From Thamnidium elegans (Eukaryota; Mucoromycota; Mucoromycetes; Mucorales; Mucoraceae): DNA of 64,000 nt. The notes under the pieces were generated by a model. It saw only the letters and a program-made list of their open reading frames with translations. It had not been told where the DNA came from and did no database searches. This document shows, piece by piece, positions 35,501 through 46,760 of the stretch. Each line of letters starts with the position of its first letter. Position 1 is the first letter of the stretch. The translations under genes were made by a program, and so were the position numbers. The stretch spans positions 62,001-126,000 of the forward strand of contig JAIXMG010000035.1 in NCBI GenBank assembly GCA_025201345.1, given 5' to 3'.

Positions 35501-36036
35501 TAACCCATCATTGCGGATCTGGAAAAAAAAAGGTAATAAATAATTTAGTGTGGCACGTAAAAAAAAAAAAGGATTGTTGATATATGTTTTTACCTCACAA
35601 GGTCTAAAATACCAGCTTTATAAACTTGTTCGTTATCTACACCCATTACCACATTATCTAATCAAAAAGCATCAGTAAAAAATAAATAAAAAGAAGGGGA
35701 TGTGTAAATACCATAGTGAAAAGTACTGATTGTTGAAGGAGCTTTCAAACGAGCTAATTCAATTGACCCTTCTTCAGGACTAATTAACCAACAAGGTTCT
35801 TCATCGATTTGTAATTCTTTCTTTGACCTTGGTCTGCACCGTACCATCACTTGCACATTTTCTCGAATAGAAGTTGATTTTGTTGAAAATGAAGGTTTTA
35901 AAGTCGGTCTTGTATTGGCTGACTTTGATGAAGTTGATTTGGATGAAGATGAAGTAGGACTTGGATAAGCAGTCCGTTGTTGTGATTGATTCCAAACTGG
36001 TGTTGGAGGTGGTGTGATAAGTCCATCTGTTGACAT
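32570..36036 (-). CDS. Kinesin-7-type motor protein B, 892 aa, 13 exons, hydrophobic C-terminus
   Basis: This is a microtubule motor paralogous to kinesin A. Exons are 36036-35712, 35657-35594, 35518-35496, 35436-35393, 35331-35326, 35239-35236, 35156-35092, 35036-34707, 34627-34500, 34447-34261, 34194-34117, 34054-33965 and 33904-32570, giving 893 codons. Exons 2-7 and 9-11 have exactly the lengths found in kinesin A (64, 23, 44, 6, 4, 65 and 128, 187, 78 nt). The motor shows [25 protein letters not shown] and [10 protein letters not shown]. The neck motif [17 protein letters not shown] is nearly identical to that of A. The long tail diverges and contains a tandem repeat of the type [13 protein letters not shown] (genomic 32760-33000). 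It ends in [19 protein letters not shown], again a short hydrophobic C-terminal segment. Confidence 0.92.
32760..33000 (-). repeat. Degenerate tandem repeat in the kinesin B tail
   Basis: On the coding strand there are about six degenerate units of roughly 13-18 residues of the type [15 protein letters not shown]. They carry Glu/Lys-rich ends and a conserved Leu-Pro or Leu-Tyr start. Kinesin A has no such array, so it expanded in B or was lost from A. Confidence 0.7.
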
Positions 36037-36313
36037 TTTTTTGTTGGTGAGAAATAAAGAGAATAAAAAGGGATTTAAAAAAAAAAAAAAAAGAGAGTTT
36101 CAAGTTCTTTTTATAAAAAAATAAAGTAAAATAAACAGTCCACCTTCCAAATAAAGAATGGGGGTGCAAAACTTTATTCGAAAAAGAACTTATTACACAC
36201 AACAATAACTCCTAATACAACGAAAAAGGGAGGGACACATATATATATATATATTTCGTTTGTTTTAAAAGATGCATATTTTACATATATATAAAAAAAA
36301 AGAGTCTTTTTTT

Positions 36314-39074
36314 TTATGGCTTAGGTTCAATATGAATTTTCTGTACATAACTTTCAATATTTGAAATAATTCTTTCAGTTACATTATTTCCCTTGTTAGA
36401 AACAATCTGTAAAAGGTCCAACTAATAATAATAATAATAATAATAATAAAAAGGAGTCAGTAACATAGTATATAAAAGGAGAACACAGAGAGAGATAGAT
36501 AGAGAGACTTACTGTCATTTCCCAATTGCCAAGTATATCCACATGATCACCAGCCTTTGAGCCACCTCTGACATCTAATTTACTGTCACTTTGTTCATGA
36601 ACATACTCCTTGAGAACAACAGGGCTGTGTCCTGGATTATATAGATCTGCATGCTTTGTCCAACCACCAGACGGTGCACACATATAACCTAAAGATAAAA
36701 CAGGTACCGTTCCATCACTATATTATAATTTATATATTAAAAAAAAAAACGTTCTAATTATTACTATTATATTTATTTTACCCATCTGTAAACCGAACAC
36801 CAGTTTGTACACCTCTTTCAGGTGCATGCATTGCGCCATCAATATACTTTTAAAAAAGTGTTTTTTCTTTTTAAAAATAAGGCCATTTTTTTTTTTTTTT
36901 TTTTGGTTTAGTACTTACAATGGGAGGTGGTTGCGGTAATTCTTGATTATTATTATTTAAGGATTTTTTTACAACTGCATCCATAAATTCCTCTTGTTTA
37001 ATATCAGACCCATTAAACAACAAAGAAACGTCCAATTCACAATCATGATCACATTTCACACCACTATTCCCTTCATCATCTTGAGCTCTAGTATAATAAT
37101 AACTTCTTTCTGTTGATAATCCAACTCCATATAAACAATAAATTTTCATACTGGGAGCAATTGGTAACTGTGATTCTAGTGGATTAGACCATTTTCTAGC
37201 GTCTAAATTATTCTTTTTTAATTCCTTTTTAGAGACACTAATACCAAGTGAATAATTGGTTGCCAACATTTGTGTGTATTCTGCGTTTGATGTTTGGTAC
37301 AACAAGTCGAGCGCGTTTTCAATGCTAAGGCTATTAACTTCATCATCATCTACTACTTTTTCGGTTTGGTTGGATGATTCGGATGTTATATTTTCCTTCT
37401 TTTTGGTGAATGAAATTATGTTACCGTAAGAATGGTTTTCAGAGTTCTTTTCATCATCTGGAGCATGTTTAGAGTCACCCCAAATTGTATCACCACCCTT
37501 TGGTAACATGGAAGACGCACCGCCCCTTAATAATAATAAAATTAGATTTTTTTAATATATATATATATATATAAAAGATTTACCATGTACGCATTAAATT
37601 CGCTCTTTCTCGTCTAGAAAAAAACTTTTCTAATAAATAAGCACCAAAACTGCCTAATGACATTGTATCTCTAGTTTCACCCGATAACATGGCAGTCAAT
37701 GCCTTTGGTACGCCAACCATTGGACCTGCAATATTTACAAACGAAGCAATATGTTTCTCGGTCCAATCTGAACCACCATTACCACCATTTGTATCTTGTA
37801 CCCATCTTAAAAAATAAGGAAACATGGTAGATCCTACAATAAAAAAAAAAAAAAAGAAAGAGTCAAAACTTTTTGTGTGTAATAAAAATAATAATCCGTA
37901 TTTTACCCATTGAATGTGTAACAATAACAGCAGGAATGTCATCGGTCTTTCTAGAGGCTTCAATAATCGATTGTAATTTTGAAAAGTACTTGTCTCGTGT
38001 TTGCAGATTTGTAAACGACAATCTCCAATCGTAACTAGCCAAGTACATATTATTATTATCGTAACCAATAAATGCTAAATTCTCAATGATTTTGGCCCAA
38101 ATCCAATAACTATAAAAAAAAAAAAAAAAAAAAAAAAATTCACATGTTAGTTATTTGGGAATGAATATGACATCAGTCATTACTAACCCAGTTACAAAAT
38201 AGTCAGCAGCGTCAAGTCCTTATCATAATATCAATAACATTGTTATCACCTTATAATTATTATTTTACCTTGTGCAGCTCTTATTTTTATCCCTTCAGGA
38301 TCTAATCCAGTAACTGGATCAAGTTTCAAATGTTGTGTCCAAATTTCTTTATCTAACAATACAGAACGAAACATGGCTAATATTTTCGGTTAGTATACAC
38401 GCAACTTTTTGTTTTATATGTATTAAATTTTACTTGTTGTTCCCCACATTCGCTTTCTAAAAAACCTTAATGATTTCTCAGACGTTCCCCAACTTTCTAA
38501 ACCCGAAGAAATGATACCAGGGATCAAGACAACAGGATAATGAGGTTTTAAATCCATCTCTTCCCTTTTTTTAATAAAAAAAAAAAATTTGTTAAATTAT
38601 ACGAATATAAATCATTTTACAAATACTTTACTTGTACTTGATAGCAGGCATAAAGGATTGATCGCTGGAGGGAATAGGCGTAAAGAAATTCGTCAAATTT
38701 CCAAATATTTCATCCACGATATCTGTAACAGGTATCATGTCCGCAATCTGTAACGCCAAATAAGAATGCAAATCGTTTAAATGTGTTTGAGCTGTGGGCG
38801 TAGTCGATGCACCGTACGCTGCTAACAATCCGACTGATAACCCGATAATAAAATGAAATCTCTTTCGTTTCCAAACTGGAGGTGCTTCCTTTTGTTGAAA
38901 TATCATACTGTCTGCTAATATATCCTCTGGCTGTTCTTTTATGCTGGCTGCTGTTTCGACTGGCGTTGAGTTGTACCGAAGTACTTTGTTGATTGGACTG
39001 AAGGAATCTGTTGTCACTGTTTTCAAATGTTCTTCTCCGTTAGAAAACGTGAAGCCGTTTCTTTTCTTTACCAT
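36314..39074 (-). CDS. LRO1: Phospholipid:diacylglycerol acyltransferase (PDAT, Lro1 family), multi-exon
   Basis: This enzyme moves an acyl group from the sn-2 position of a phospholipid to diacylglycerol to form triacylglycerol, and acts at the ER membrane. The start is the ATG at 39074 and exon 1 ends at 38632. A cytosolic basic N-terminus (VWKRKRFHF) precedes a single membrane segment (IIGLSVGLLAAYGAS), so the catalytic part faces the lumen. The LCAT-like fold shows HYPVVLIPGIISSGLESWG, a lid region WGTTTMFRSVLLD, YDWRLSF, the nucleophile Ser in VTHSMGSTM, the Asp region FTDGDGTVPVLSLGYMC and the His region GDHVDILGN. The stop follows VQKIHIEPKP. Introns include one with a TTA/TAA microsatellite near 36424-36450. 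The usual GHSMG is THSMG here. Confidence 0.95.
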
Positions 39075-39545
39075 AATGTTTTGCTGCTAGAAAGAATAAA
39101 AAAAAAAAAAAAGAAAAAAAGAGAGAGAAAAGAAAAAAGAAAAAGAAAAAAAAGGGCTTTTTTGATGCTAAACTGTAATGACAACATAAATTCTCTTTTT
39201 GTCACATGTGGTACGATTTATTTATTTTTGCTTCCCCTTAAAAGTCAGGTTTTTTTTTTGGAGAAAAGATACGCCAAAAGAAAGAATGACCCTGGTGCGC
39301 GTATAGTTTCAGTAACAAACATTTACATGTTGATACATGATTCAAAGCCCTTTACAAATACCGTTTTTTTTTTTCAGTGTATGTCATCTCGTAATAAACT
39401 ATCATCAGTTTGATCTCCTAGTTAAACATGCAACTGTCTTCTGTTGTAATTCCGCAAAAAAAAAGTCATATAGATCCACGTATCCAAAAACCGGGTATTT
39501 TTTTTTATCTAAACTTTTTTTTTTTTTTATTAAATATACAAGAAT
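39075..39545. other. Spacer upstream of PDAT
   Basis: The spacer separates the PDAT start from the uL5m stop. It is AT-rich with a purine-rich tract (39098-39154) and should hold the PDAT promoter. The plus-strand frames through it are low in information. Confidence 0.5.
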
Positions 39546-40410
39546 CTATTTTTTAACAGTGAAAGGCACAGAGAAAGCAGAAAGTAACAAACGACCGTCA
39601 GTGTTTGTATAAGCAGTAGTATTAAAAATGACATCGAAACCGGTCATTTTAGGATATACATCAAAAGACCCTTCAATTTCTGGGAAAAGAGCAAGAGCAG
39701 AAGGTGGGAAACCGATGGCAATGTTACCATTACCATCACCTGCTGTCATTGAAAGACCTGGCCATTCTTTAAGACGAGGAAGAACGATTTCAACTAATTT
39801 ATCCATAAATTGATACATTTCTTCTCCACGAAGAGTAACCTTGACACCAACAGGCATACCCTCACTATTATATAATATAAGTAACAAAATAATAAATAAA
39901 AAAGTCTCGTTCTTACCGTAATTTCCAATTAGCAACAGAGTTTCTTGCATAAACAACATCAGGTCTAGTACCAGTAATACTTTGGAATGCCATAAAAGCA
40001 GATAATAAATTACTCTTACTGTTGATAGAATCCTTAATCATGGCGTGAAGTGTAATTTTATCGAGACGAGGGATTACTTTAGCGCTCTTGAGAGGTTGAA
40101 GAGGTTTGACAGGTTTACCACCTTTACGAGTACGAACAGCGTCAGGACTAATAGTTGTAGATTGAATAATAGGTTCTGTTGCTGTTGTTTCTAAAGCGCT
40201 TTTAATTTGTGCTTCAAGATCAGGATACTTTGAAGTAGCAGGAGCAACACGAGTATGATCATAACCTAACACCATCAAGTCTTCAGATAAAGTATGGTCG
40301 TAGTATTCCTTCATTCTTGATAAACCATGAGAAGAACTAGCTTTAACTGAACTGGTACTAAAAGCACGAGCTAATGTACCTTGTCTACAAATATTTCTTA
40401 AAAGTGACAT
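39546..40410 (-). CDS. Mitochondrial ribosomal protein uL5m (Mrpl7 family), 270 aa, 2 exons
   Basis: This is a large-subunit protein of the mitochondrial ribosome. Exons are 40410-39917 and 39864-39546 (271 codons). The N-terminus (MSLLRNICRQGTLARAFSTS) is a typical basic, hydroxylated mitochondrial presequence. The L5 fold shows PRLDKITLHAMIKDSINSKS, AFMAFQSITGTRPDVVYARN, KLREGMPVGVKVTLRGEEMY with the intron in the REG codons, FMDKLVEIVLPRLKEWPG, and a C-terminal ALFPEIEGSFDVYPKMTGFD block. The extended N-terminal region is usual for fungal Mrpl7. uL1m lies 191 bases upstream on the same strand. Confidence 0.95.
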
Positions 40411-40601
40411 TTTGGTTTATACAAAGATAAAAAAAAAAAAAAAATCTAACCCCCACTTTGCAACCTAAAGAAAAAAAAAGTAACCCTGGCAAATTTATAA
40501 GAGTCACAAAAAAAAAGGGAAAAAAAAAAAAACTGTTTAAACTTCAGCATGATTCTGTTTAATTATGTTGTATGATTTTATTTTTATTTTTGTACAGTAA
40601 T

Positions 40602-41457
40602 CTAAAGAGCTGAACCACCAGCAATAACAATACCTGGTCCACGAGTTGATGAAAGTACAACGTTTTGTACGAAAGCTAATAGTAATAGCATGAGTATCTT
40701 CCCTTTAAAAAAATCTGTGCAATTCTTTTTTTTTTCTTTTTTTTTTTTTTTTACCTTTCAAATTGTTGGTCTTTCCAAATACCTTTAATTCTTCAAGGAT
40801 TGCTTTGAGGTTGGCCTCAATATCATTTGATTCAAAGTTAACTTTACCAATACCTGTATGTAAAACACCAAATTTATCTCCCTTAAAATCGAATGCTCCC
40901 TTTGATGTAATAACAGTGTTTGTAATATCATCAGTAACAGTACCTATAATTTAACCTTTTTTTAAAAAAAAAATTCCTGTCACATATACATAATATCATA
41001 AATTACCCTTCTTGACAGTAGGCATTAAGCCTTTAGGACCCAAAATACGAGCAATCTTTGTGACCTTGGGGAACATTTGAGGGGTAGCAATACACTTGTC
41101 AAACTTTAATTCACCAGCTTGAACTTGTTCAATCAACTCTTCACCACCAACGAAATGAGCACCGGCAGCTCTAGCTTCGTCGGCCTTTTTACCAGTAGCA
41201 AATACTAAAATTGTAGCTTCTTGCTTAATGCTCTTGGGTAAAACCAAAGAACCACGAATTAAAGGTGTAGACTTTTCGATTTTACATTGCACATGGGCTT
41301 CAATTTGATGACTGGGGTTACCGACTTCAAACGCTTTTAAAATTTGAACTGCTTGTGAAAGTTCAACTGCATCGGGATTGTGACGAACTGAAGACTTCTT
41401 TTTGGTGGCGTAAGTACGAACTTGCGTGAAACAACGGGCACTGGTGCGTGAAAACAT
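40602..41457 (-). CDS. Mitochondrial ribosomal protein uL1m, 246 aa, 3 exons
   Basis: This is the L1 protein of the mitochondrial large ribosomal subunit. Exons are 41457-41007, 40943-40755 and 40702-40602 (247 codons). The presequence MFSRTSARCFTQVRTYATKK is followed by L1 blocks: LIRGSLVLPKSIKQEATILV, FATGKKADEARAAGAHFVGG, PQMFPKVTKIARILGPKGLM, and a C-terminal domain with TGIGKVNFESNDIEANLKAI and SSTRGPGIVI. The longer frame upstream (to 41664) adds residues that look like leader DNA, and the ATG at 41457 gives the presequence, so I start there. Confidence 0.95.
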
Positions 41458-42523
41458 TTTTCTTTTTTTTAAAAAAAAGTAGTGTGCTTTTTTTGGAACA
41501 GGGTATTTTCTTTTTGATGATTTTTTTTTTTTTATCCAGGTCGGAGTACTTGACTGCTTTTGGTGGAATTCCCCCTTAAACTTGGTGTTTTCAATGTGTT
41601 TTAGGGACTTGAAACACATCATGTTTATGCATTTATTATCTCCAATAAAGAAAATTAATGGCAACAGAGAATTTTTTTTTTTTATTGCTTTCAGCTAAAC
41701 TTATTATACATTTTATGAAGGATATTGATACAGCCCTTTCACTCGTCGGAAACACCTAGCATCTCCATTACACGCATACCAGCCCATTCCACAATCATCA
41801 CGACCTGCATAGACGTTGCCATAACCACCAGTGATGTGCTACACATATAAATTGGCTACATTCACAACAATAGTAAGAATCTTGAACACTGTAACTTTGT
41901 AAAAACGTAATAGAACCAATGTATAACTTTAACGCCAACATTTTGATTTAGAAAAAGAATATTAGACTTGTATATTCGATAAAGTATTGTAGATTCTACT
42001 TACATCCTTATGCTTTTTTTCGTACCTTGATTTTCATCTTATTTTTTTCATAAGCATAAAATAAAAATACACGAGTATTTATATAAAAAGGTTTACATAG
42101 ACTTAATCGCGTCCTTGTATAAGCTACACCATTATCGTATATACATAATCTATTGATAAAAAAAAAAACTTGTGTTATGACTCCCTTCTTTTTTTTTTTA
42201 AAAAAAAAGAGGTATGTATTAAGTTATTCAGTATGTAACTGTAAGAAAAAAAAATGCTGCTACTAATACACTATAGAAATAGAAACTGCTAGTGCAGTAA
42301 TGGCCAACAATATATTGTTATCTAACATCAGAAGTCAGTCGTTGGCCGCATTTTTATAAAAAGTAAAATAAAACATATGAAATTGCCCTTTCACATACAT
42401 ATATCGATCTTTTTAAAACAATGGTATTCTTAATACCCACATGTTACGAGGTTCAAATCACGCGAGAAAAATGGGGACGGGTAGCTTTAGGGTGAAGTAA
42501 TCGATCAATACTTATAAGCTTGA

Positions 42524-42555
<32 letters not shown>

Positions 42556-43584
42556 CTTTTTTTTTGCTTACTACTACTTGCTTTATCAGAACATATTTAG
42601 TAGAATACATAAAGGTGAGTTAAAACTTTTAAGATACTCAAATCAAAGACAGGTACTCAGGATAACATTCTGCATAAAAATGAAAGCAAATAATGCGCAA
42701 TATAATGCTTAATAAAAACAATAACTAATCCTATCAGATGTAATGTGCGACAGAAAAAAACCCCCTTTCAAGAATTGTAAACTAGTTTTTGTTTCTATTT
42801 TGTATAAGATGATTGGGCCATTTAGGTCGACCTTTTTTCCTAGTAAAATATAACTTGATGACCCTCATCTCTCCTTTGTTTACATGAAAAAAATAAATAT
42901 AATGAAATCAAAGCCATTTGCTTTATTAAAATAGATGGGCGTATTCATTTTTCTCTATTATTACTAATGTACTTTGGCACCCGTTTTACATTTCAGCCCA
43001 ACTTACTTTGGGCGGAAAAAGTAAATCAATTAAAACATAGAATGCAAATTCGGGAAGTCGCAAGTCGTTTTACTGAGGGTAAACATGGTCGCAATAGGCA
43101 ATGGCGAAGTCCTTGTAACCACTCAAACAGCGATATCTTTTTTTCGTAGTGACACAATGAATTAATCTTGTTGAGAGTATAATAGTCAAAACCCTACTAA
43201 CATCTAAAACAGAAGTCTATTTCAATAAATACATGTCAAGGAAGCACGCAAGGATAAATATGACAATCATTTCCTAATATCTTACAAATGCCAGACATGA
43301 ACCTCCTAAACGCTATTTATATTGGGTGGTACGTACCACGGCGAAAAAGGTTATCTACTACACTGCATGATAAACCCAAATCAAAAGTTTATCGGTTTAG
43401 AAATAGACATAATAAGATCAAATAGTATAAACCAGAAAAAAAAAAGGTAACCTGCTCTGACTGATTCCTAACTTTTATTGCCTTAAAATAAATGGATACC
43501 CGGAATCATCATTGGTTTCAACTACATATAAAGCTGTTTCTTACTCTCTCTCTTTTATCTTTTTTTTTTTTTTTATCGATACAA
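41458..43584. other. Gene-poor region upstream of the cysteine-rich gene
   Basis: These 2.1 kb hold no gene I can support. A long poly-T tract lies near 42529-42565. A perfect 14-bp palindrome (GTGGTACGTACCAC) sits at 43326-43339. A plus-strand frame at 42967-43149 is short, without a motif or signal peptide, and is not called. Confidence 0.5.
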
Positions 43585-43836
43585 ATGTTAGGGTTGAAAT
43601 TGTTTATTATTACTATTTCGTTATTTTTCGTAATGCTTCAAAGATACGGTGTCAAAGGTTCATACTCTTGTTGCGGATGTTCCGCATTTATATGCTTGGA
43701 AACTGCTGCTGATATATGTAATGGTTCTGAAAACGTTCATTACGGCAAAGGAAGCTGTAAACCGGGTTGGTGGGCCTGTTCAAAAGGAAGCTTCTGTACC
43801 ACTGACGTGAGAGGACCATTTTATGATGACCGATAG
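43585..43836 (+). CDS. Small secreted cysteine-rich protein, 83 aa
   Basis: This is a single-exon frame starting at the ATG at 43585. The first 25 or so residues are a strong signal peptide (MLGLKLFIITISLFFVMLQ). The mature part of about 58 residues has eight cysteines in the order C-C-x-C-x4-C-x7-C-x12-C-x6-C-x5-C. These could form four disulfides, with Gly- and Trp-rich loops (GSCKPGWWACSKGSFC) and a polar end (RGPFYDDR). It is therefore probably exported and compact. I do not recognise a known family and assign no activity. The upstream in-frame extension to 43492 crosses a poly-T tract and is not needed. The neighbourhood is gene-poor, as is common for lineage-specific secreted proteins. 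Confidence 0.7.
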   Translation: MLGLKLFIITISLFFVMLQRYGVKGSYSCCGCSAFICLETAADICNGSENVHYGKGSCKPGWWACSKGSFCTTDVRGPFYDDR

Positions 43837-44360
43837 GAATATAAAAATAAAAATAAATATTGCATTATTTTGATTCAAGTGTACTTTTAGAAGTGTTAAT
43901 TGTATGAGATGTCCATGTGTCTACACACTTTAAAAAAAAGGAAGGGCGTGGAGTGGGTACCAAATATTATGAACGAACTAAGTATTTTTAAACTCTTTGT
44001 GGGTACTCTAAAATAAAAACAACAGAGTTTTCTTTCATTTGTTTTAATCCTCAAAGGATCTCTAAAGCGCGATTAGTAAATACTATAACTACCAAAAAGG
44101 AAAGAATTACAGAGTTTCATTTCTTGCTCGTTTTTTTATACAAAAAACTTTTATCTCAAACTATTATATCTTATAAATCTTTTAATCATCTTTTCGTTAT
44201 TATACTCTGTAAGCGATAGCTATATTTTATTCTGTCTGTTCTTTTGGTAATTAGCTTACTCTTAAAAACTCATATAAGCGAGACTACAATTAATGATAGC
44301 TGTACATAGTGTATTGCAATAGGTAATTGTCATCTCCCAGACGATTACAGATTATAATAA

Positions 44361-44389
<29 letters not shown>
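43837..44389. other. Intergenic stretch
   Basis: The stretch is AT-rich DNA between the cysteine-rich gene and the decayed gene at 44390-45280. I see nothing supportable apart from a poly-T tract at 44363-44391. Confidence 0.5.
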
Positions 44390-44391
<2 letters not shown>

Positions 44392-45280
44392 GGATATAAC
44401 CTTTAAAGCTATAACAAAGCTCTTGCTAACAGAGGTACTTCTAATAAAGTTGACTTCATTAAAAAGATTATCATAAAAAAGCAAGCTTTCAAGTTCTTGA
44501 AAAGAGCCTTTTATATACGTGAGAATTAGAGCGGAAGAAAGCAGACGGGAGCCATAGATAGTCAATTTGCAGCCTTTCCACTGACACGAGATCGAATCCA
44601 ATTGCTCCATAAATGTATCGTTTCTGACTTGATTTAGCCAAAGATACAGCGCGTGCTTTCTAAATATTTCACTCTTCTTGTCATCAGCTTTTACATCTTT
44701 TGCGATTAATCTTTCCTTCCGCAGTCACGAAGGATAAAAACCAGCTTTTTCTGTTTAACTTCTTGTCCCGTTTCCTTTAGGATTTCCGTTACTTGACCGA
44801 CACATTAAGAGCACTTAGTCTCGAAGGCCCTATCCCGCATGTTTGCGTAAACATGTATTCCATACCGGTCTTCATCATACCCCTTTTTCGTCTAAGCTTT
44901 CGAACCCTGGGAGCTCAATGCCTTGCATCTAAAAACAAGTATTTTAAATAGATATAGAATAGATAATTTTGCAAACAATATTCCACATACCTTTATTATT
45001 GGCTTTAAAAGCATAGTGGGTTCGGTAAGTATACGCGCAATATTTAAGGCGGCCTTTACCAGCCCCCATTGATCTTCCAACAGCAATTTCTATGGTTCTT
45101 TTCGATCGTGGTAGACCATGTTATAATCCTGTCCATGACTGAGCGACTCATGGTACCGATGAACCTGCCAATGAAGTCTTTATAGCTTCCGTGGTCACAA
45201 ACAAGCTTATCTTTTGCTATAATATACCCCAAGTGAGTGTTGGAAAATCTCCAAAGTACAACAGTAGCTTGCTTCCACAC
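44390..45280 (-). pseudogene. Decayed multi-exon gene of unknown family
   Basis: On the minus strand a protein-like sequence can be followed through several frames. It starts near 45280 (ATVVLWRFSNTHLGYIIAKD) and runs to RSVMDRIITWSTTIEKNHRN. After a frame change it continues as LLLEDQWGLVKAALNIARIL to KPIIK. A well-formed intron follows (donor GTATGT near 44990, acceptor TTTTTAG just before 44930), and exon 2 opens with MQGIELPGFESLDEKG. It shifts frame to YDEDRYGIHVYANMRDRAFE, meets a TAA, continues in the same frame with VTEILKETGQEVKQKKLVFI to another stop, then shifts again to ending segments such as CQWKGCKLTIYGSRLLSSAL. At least two nonsense codons and three frameshifts make a working product unlikely. 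I do not recognise the family. Confidence 0.65.
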
Positions 45281-46191
45281 AAGAATAAAGGCAAAAAAAA
45301 AAAAAGACTCAATTTATTTATGATAAAACGGGGATCGTTACTATTTAATCATCACGATATATTATTTATATAATTTATTTCAGGCAGCAAGTTTCTAATA
45401 ACTATAAAGGGGTAGTTCTAAGAGAGCACCAGACTATACTTTATCAACTAGCTAATAAGGATCATTATTGCCTATTCTTTCTTTATAAAAATAAAATAAA
45501 AGCTATATATTTAATAACATACATCATTGTATTTAATGCATTATAGCTTAACTCTCCAAATAGCCTAACTCACCACAATACCAAATGTATTTTTACAGCC
45601 GGTAATTTGTCCCCTCATGAGCCATATCGCAAATTCGTTTTGTGGAACTAATTATTCACATTATTATTATTTGGTACAATTTAGTCTAAAAAACATGAGC
45701 TCTACTAAAGTCGCTTTGCACAAATATTCAGAGCCATTGTATGTGTGTGTGTGTGTGGGGGGGGGTTTTCTCTTGAATAAAGGAGACGATTTGAATTATG
45801 ACAGGAAAATTCTCACGGTAAATGTCAAACGGGATATTGGGGTGTCACAAAATAAAGATTTAGTCATCTCTGTGGAAATGATATGCAGATACTAATGTAT
45901 GCTCATGATTATAAATTATGGTGTATTTATATACGCGATTCAATTCAAAGATATTACGTAAAAAAAAAAAAGACTTGATCATTTAATTGTAATAAAAGTA
46001 TCGTCAAACTACTTTCACAAATAACCTAAACAATTAACAACAAAAAATAAAGGTTTAGGAACCCCTTTGAATATGACAAAAGGATGAGCTTTTCCTCCTC
46101 TTTTTTTTCTCACGTAACTTTAACTCTATATAATTTACCCTTTTTTTTTTAAAAAAAAAAGTATATTGTAAGCATATCATCGAACTTTAAA

Positions 46192-46225
<34 letters not shown>

Positions 46226-46280
46226 AAGGAAAAAGTGTAAAGTGTATACAAAAATTTAAGGAAAAGTGTAACATTAACGG
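45281..46280. other. Gene-poor stretch with microsatellite
   Basis: The stretch holds a GT repeat running into a G-run near 45739-45766, and a long poly-A tract near 46195-46222. The plus-strand frame 45617-45895 runs through the GT/G repeat and is not convincing as a gene. Confidence 0.5.
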
Positions 46281-46469
46281 ACAATTAAAATTGGTGCCTG
46301 GGAAGATTATTTTGGTCAAATATTCAAAACCTATCCAACTCTTTGGTCATTTGAAAGCATTCAAAAATGGAACAAACAACATCCTGCTACCGAAATTTCA
46401 ATCAGTTATTTTTCTTGTGGTGATAATCCATGTCACCATAGAACCAAATATACAATAGTCTTGAACTAA
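46281..46469 (+). pseudogene. Orphan coding fragment (62 codons, no start)
   Basis: The frame has protein-like composition: WEDYFGQIFKTYPTLWSFES, then IQKWNKQHPATEISISYFSC and GDNPCHHRTKYTIVLN before a TAA. There is no ATG at its beginning and a stop lies just upstream, so it is either a terminal exon or a gene remnant. I recognise no family. It converges on the minus-strand fragment at 46514-46760. Confidence 0.4.
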
Positions 46470-46513
46470 ATAGCGCAAAAATAAAATAAAATTTCGGCAT
46501 TTTGTACATTTGC

Positions 46514-46760
46514 TCAAAAGCCAATCACAGTATAGCTGCCGCGGGTCCAATAAAGCTTAGACCTCGGCTGAGTAACATTAGAATTAAGTTCTGAAATGTC
46601 TGTAGTATATGGCTCGAATTTATAATATACTACCGTCAGAATATTACCACGGCATGTTTCTAGATTAATGGTATACCGATATGGAATGTCCCCAGAATTA
46701 ACATATAAACTACTTGGGTAAAACATCCATTCGTTTTGATATAATAATTTTGGGGCATCT
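46514..46760 (-). pseudogene. Orphan coding fragment, beta-rich (about 80 codons)
   Basis: The open frame includes DAPKLLYQNEWMFYPSSLYV, NSGDIPYRYTINLETCRGNI and LTVVYYKFEPYTTDISELN, and ends in WTRGSYTVIGF. The alternation of polar and hydrophobic residues suggests a beta-sheet protein. An internal ATG would give 70 residues. No upstream exon could be joined with confidence, so it may be a last exon or a remnant. Confidence 0.4.

Noticed and set aside
41458..41664. N-terminal extension of uL1m
   Set aside because: The extension is lysine-rich, crosses poly-A tracts and would hide the mitochondrial presequence.
42440..42490. B-box-like ACGAGGTTCAAATCACG
   Set aside because: It does not fold into a tRNA cloverleaf, and one short match to a Pol III box is expected by chance.
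45617..45895. 92-codon plus-strand frame
   Set aside because: It reads through a GT repeat and a G-run, giving VCVCVGGG, and shows no other support.
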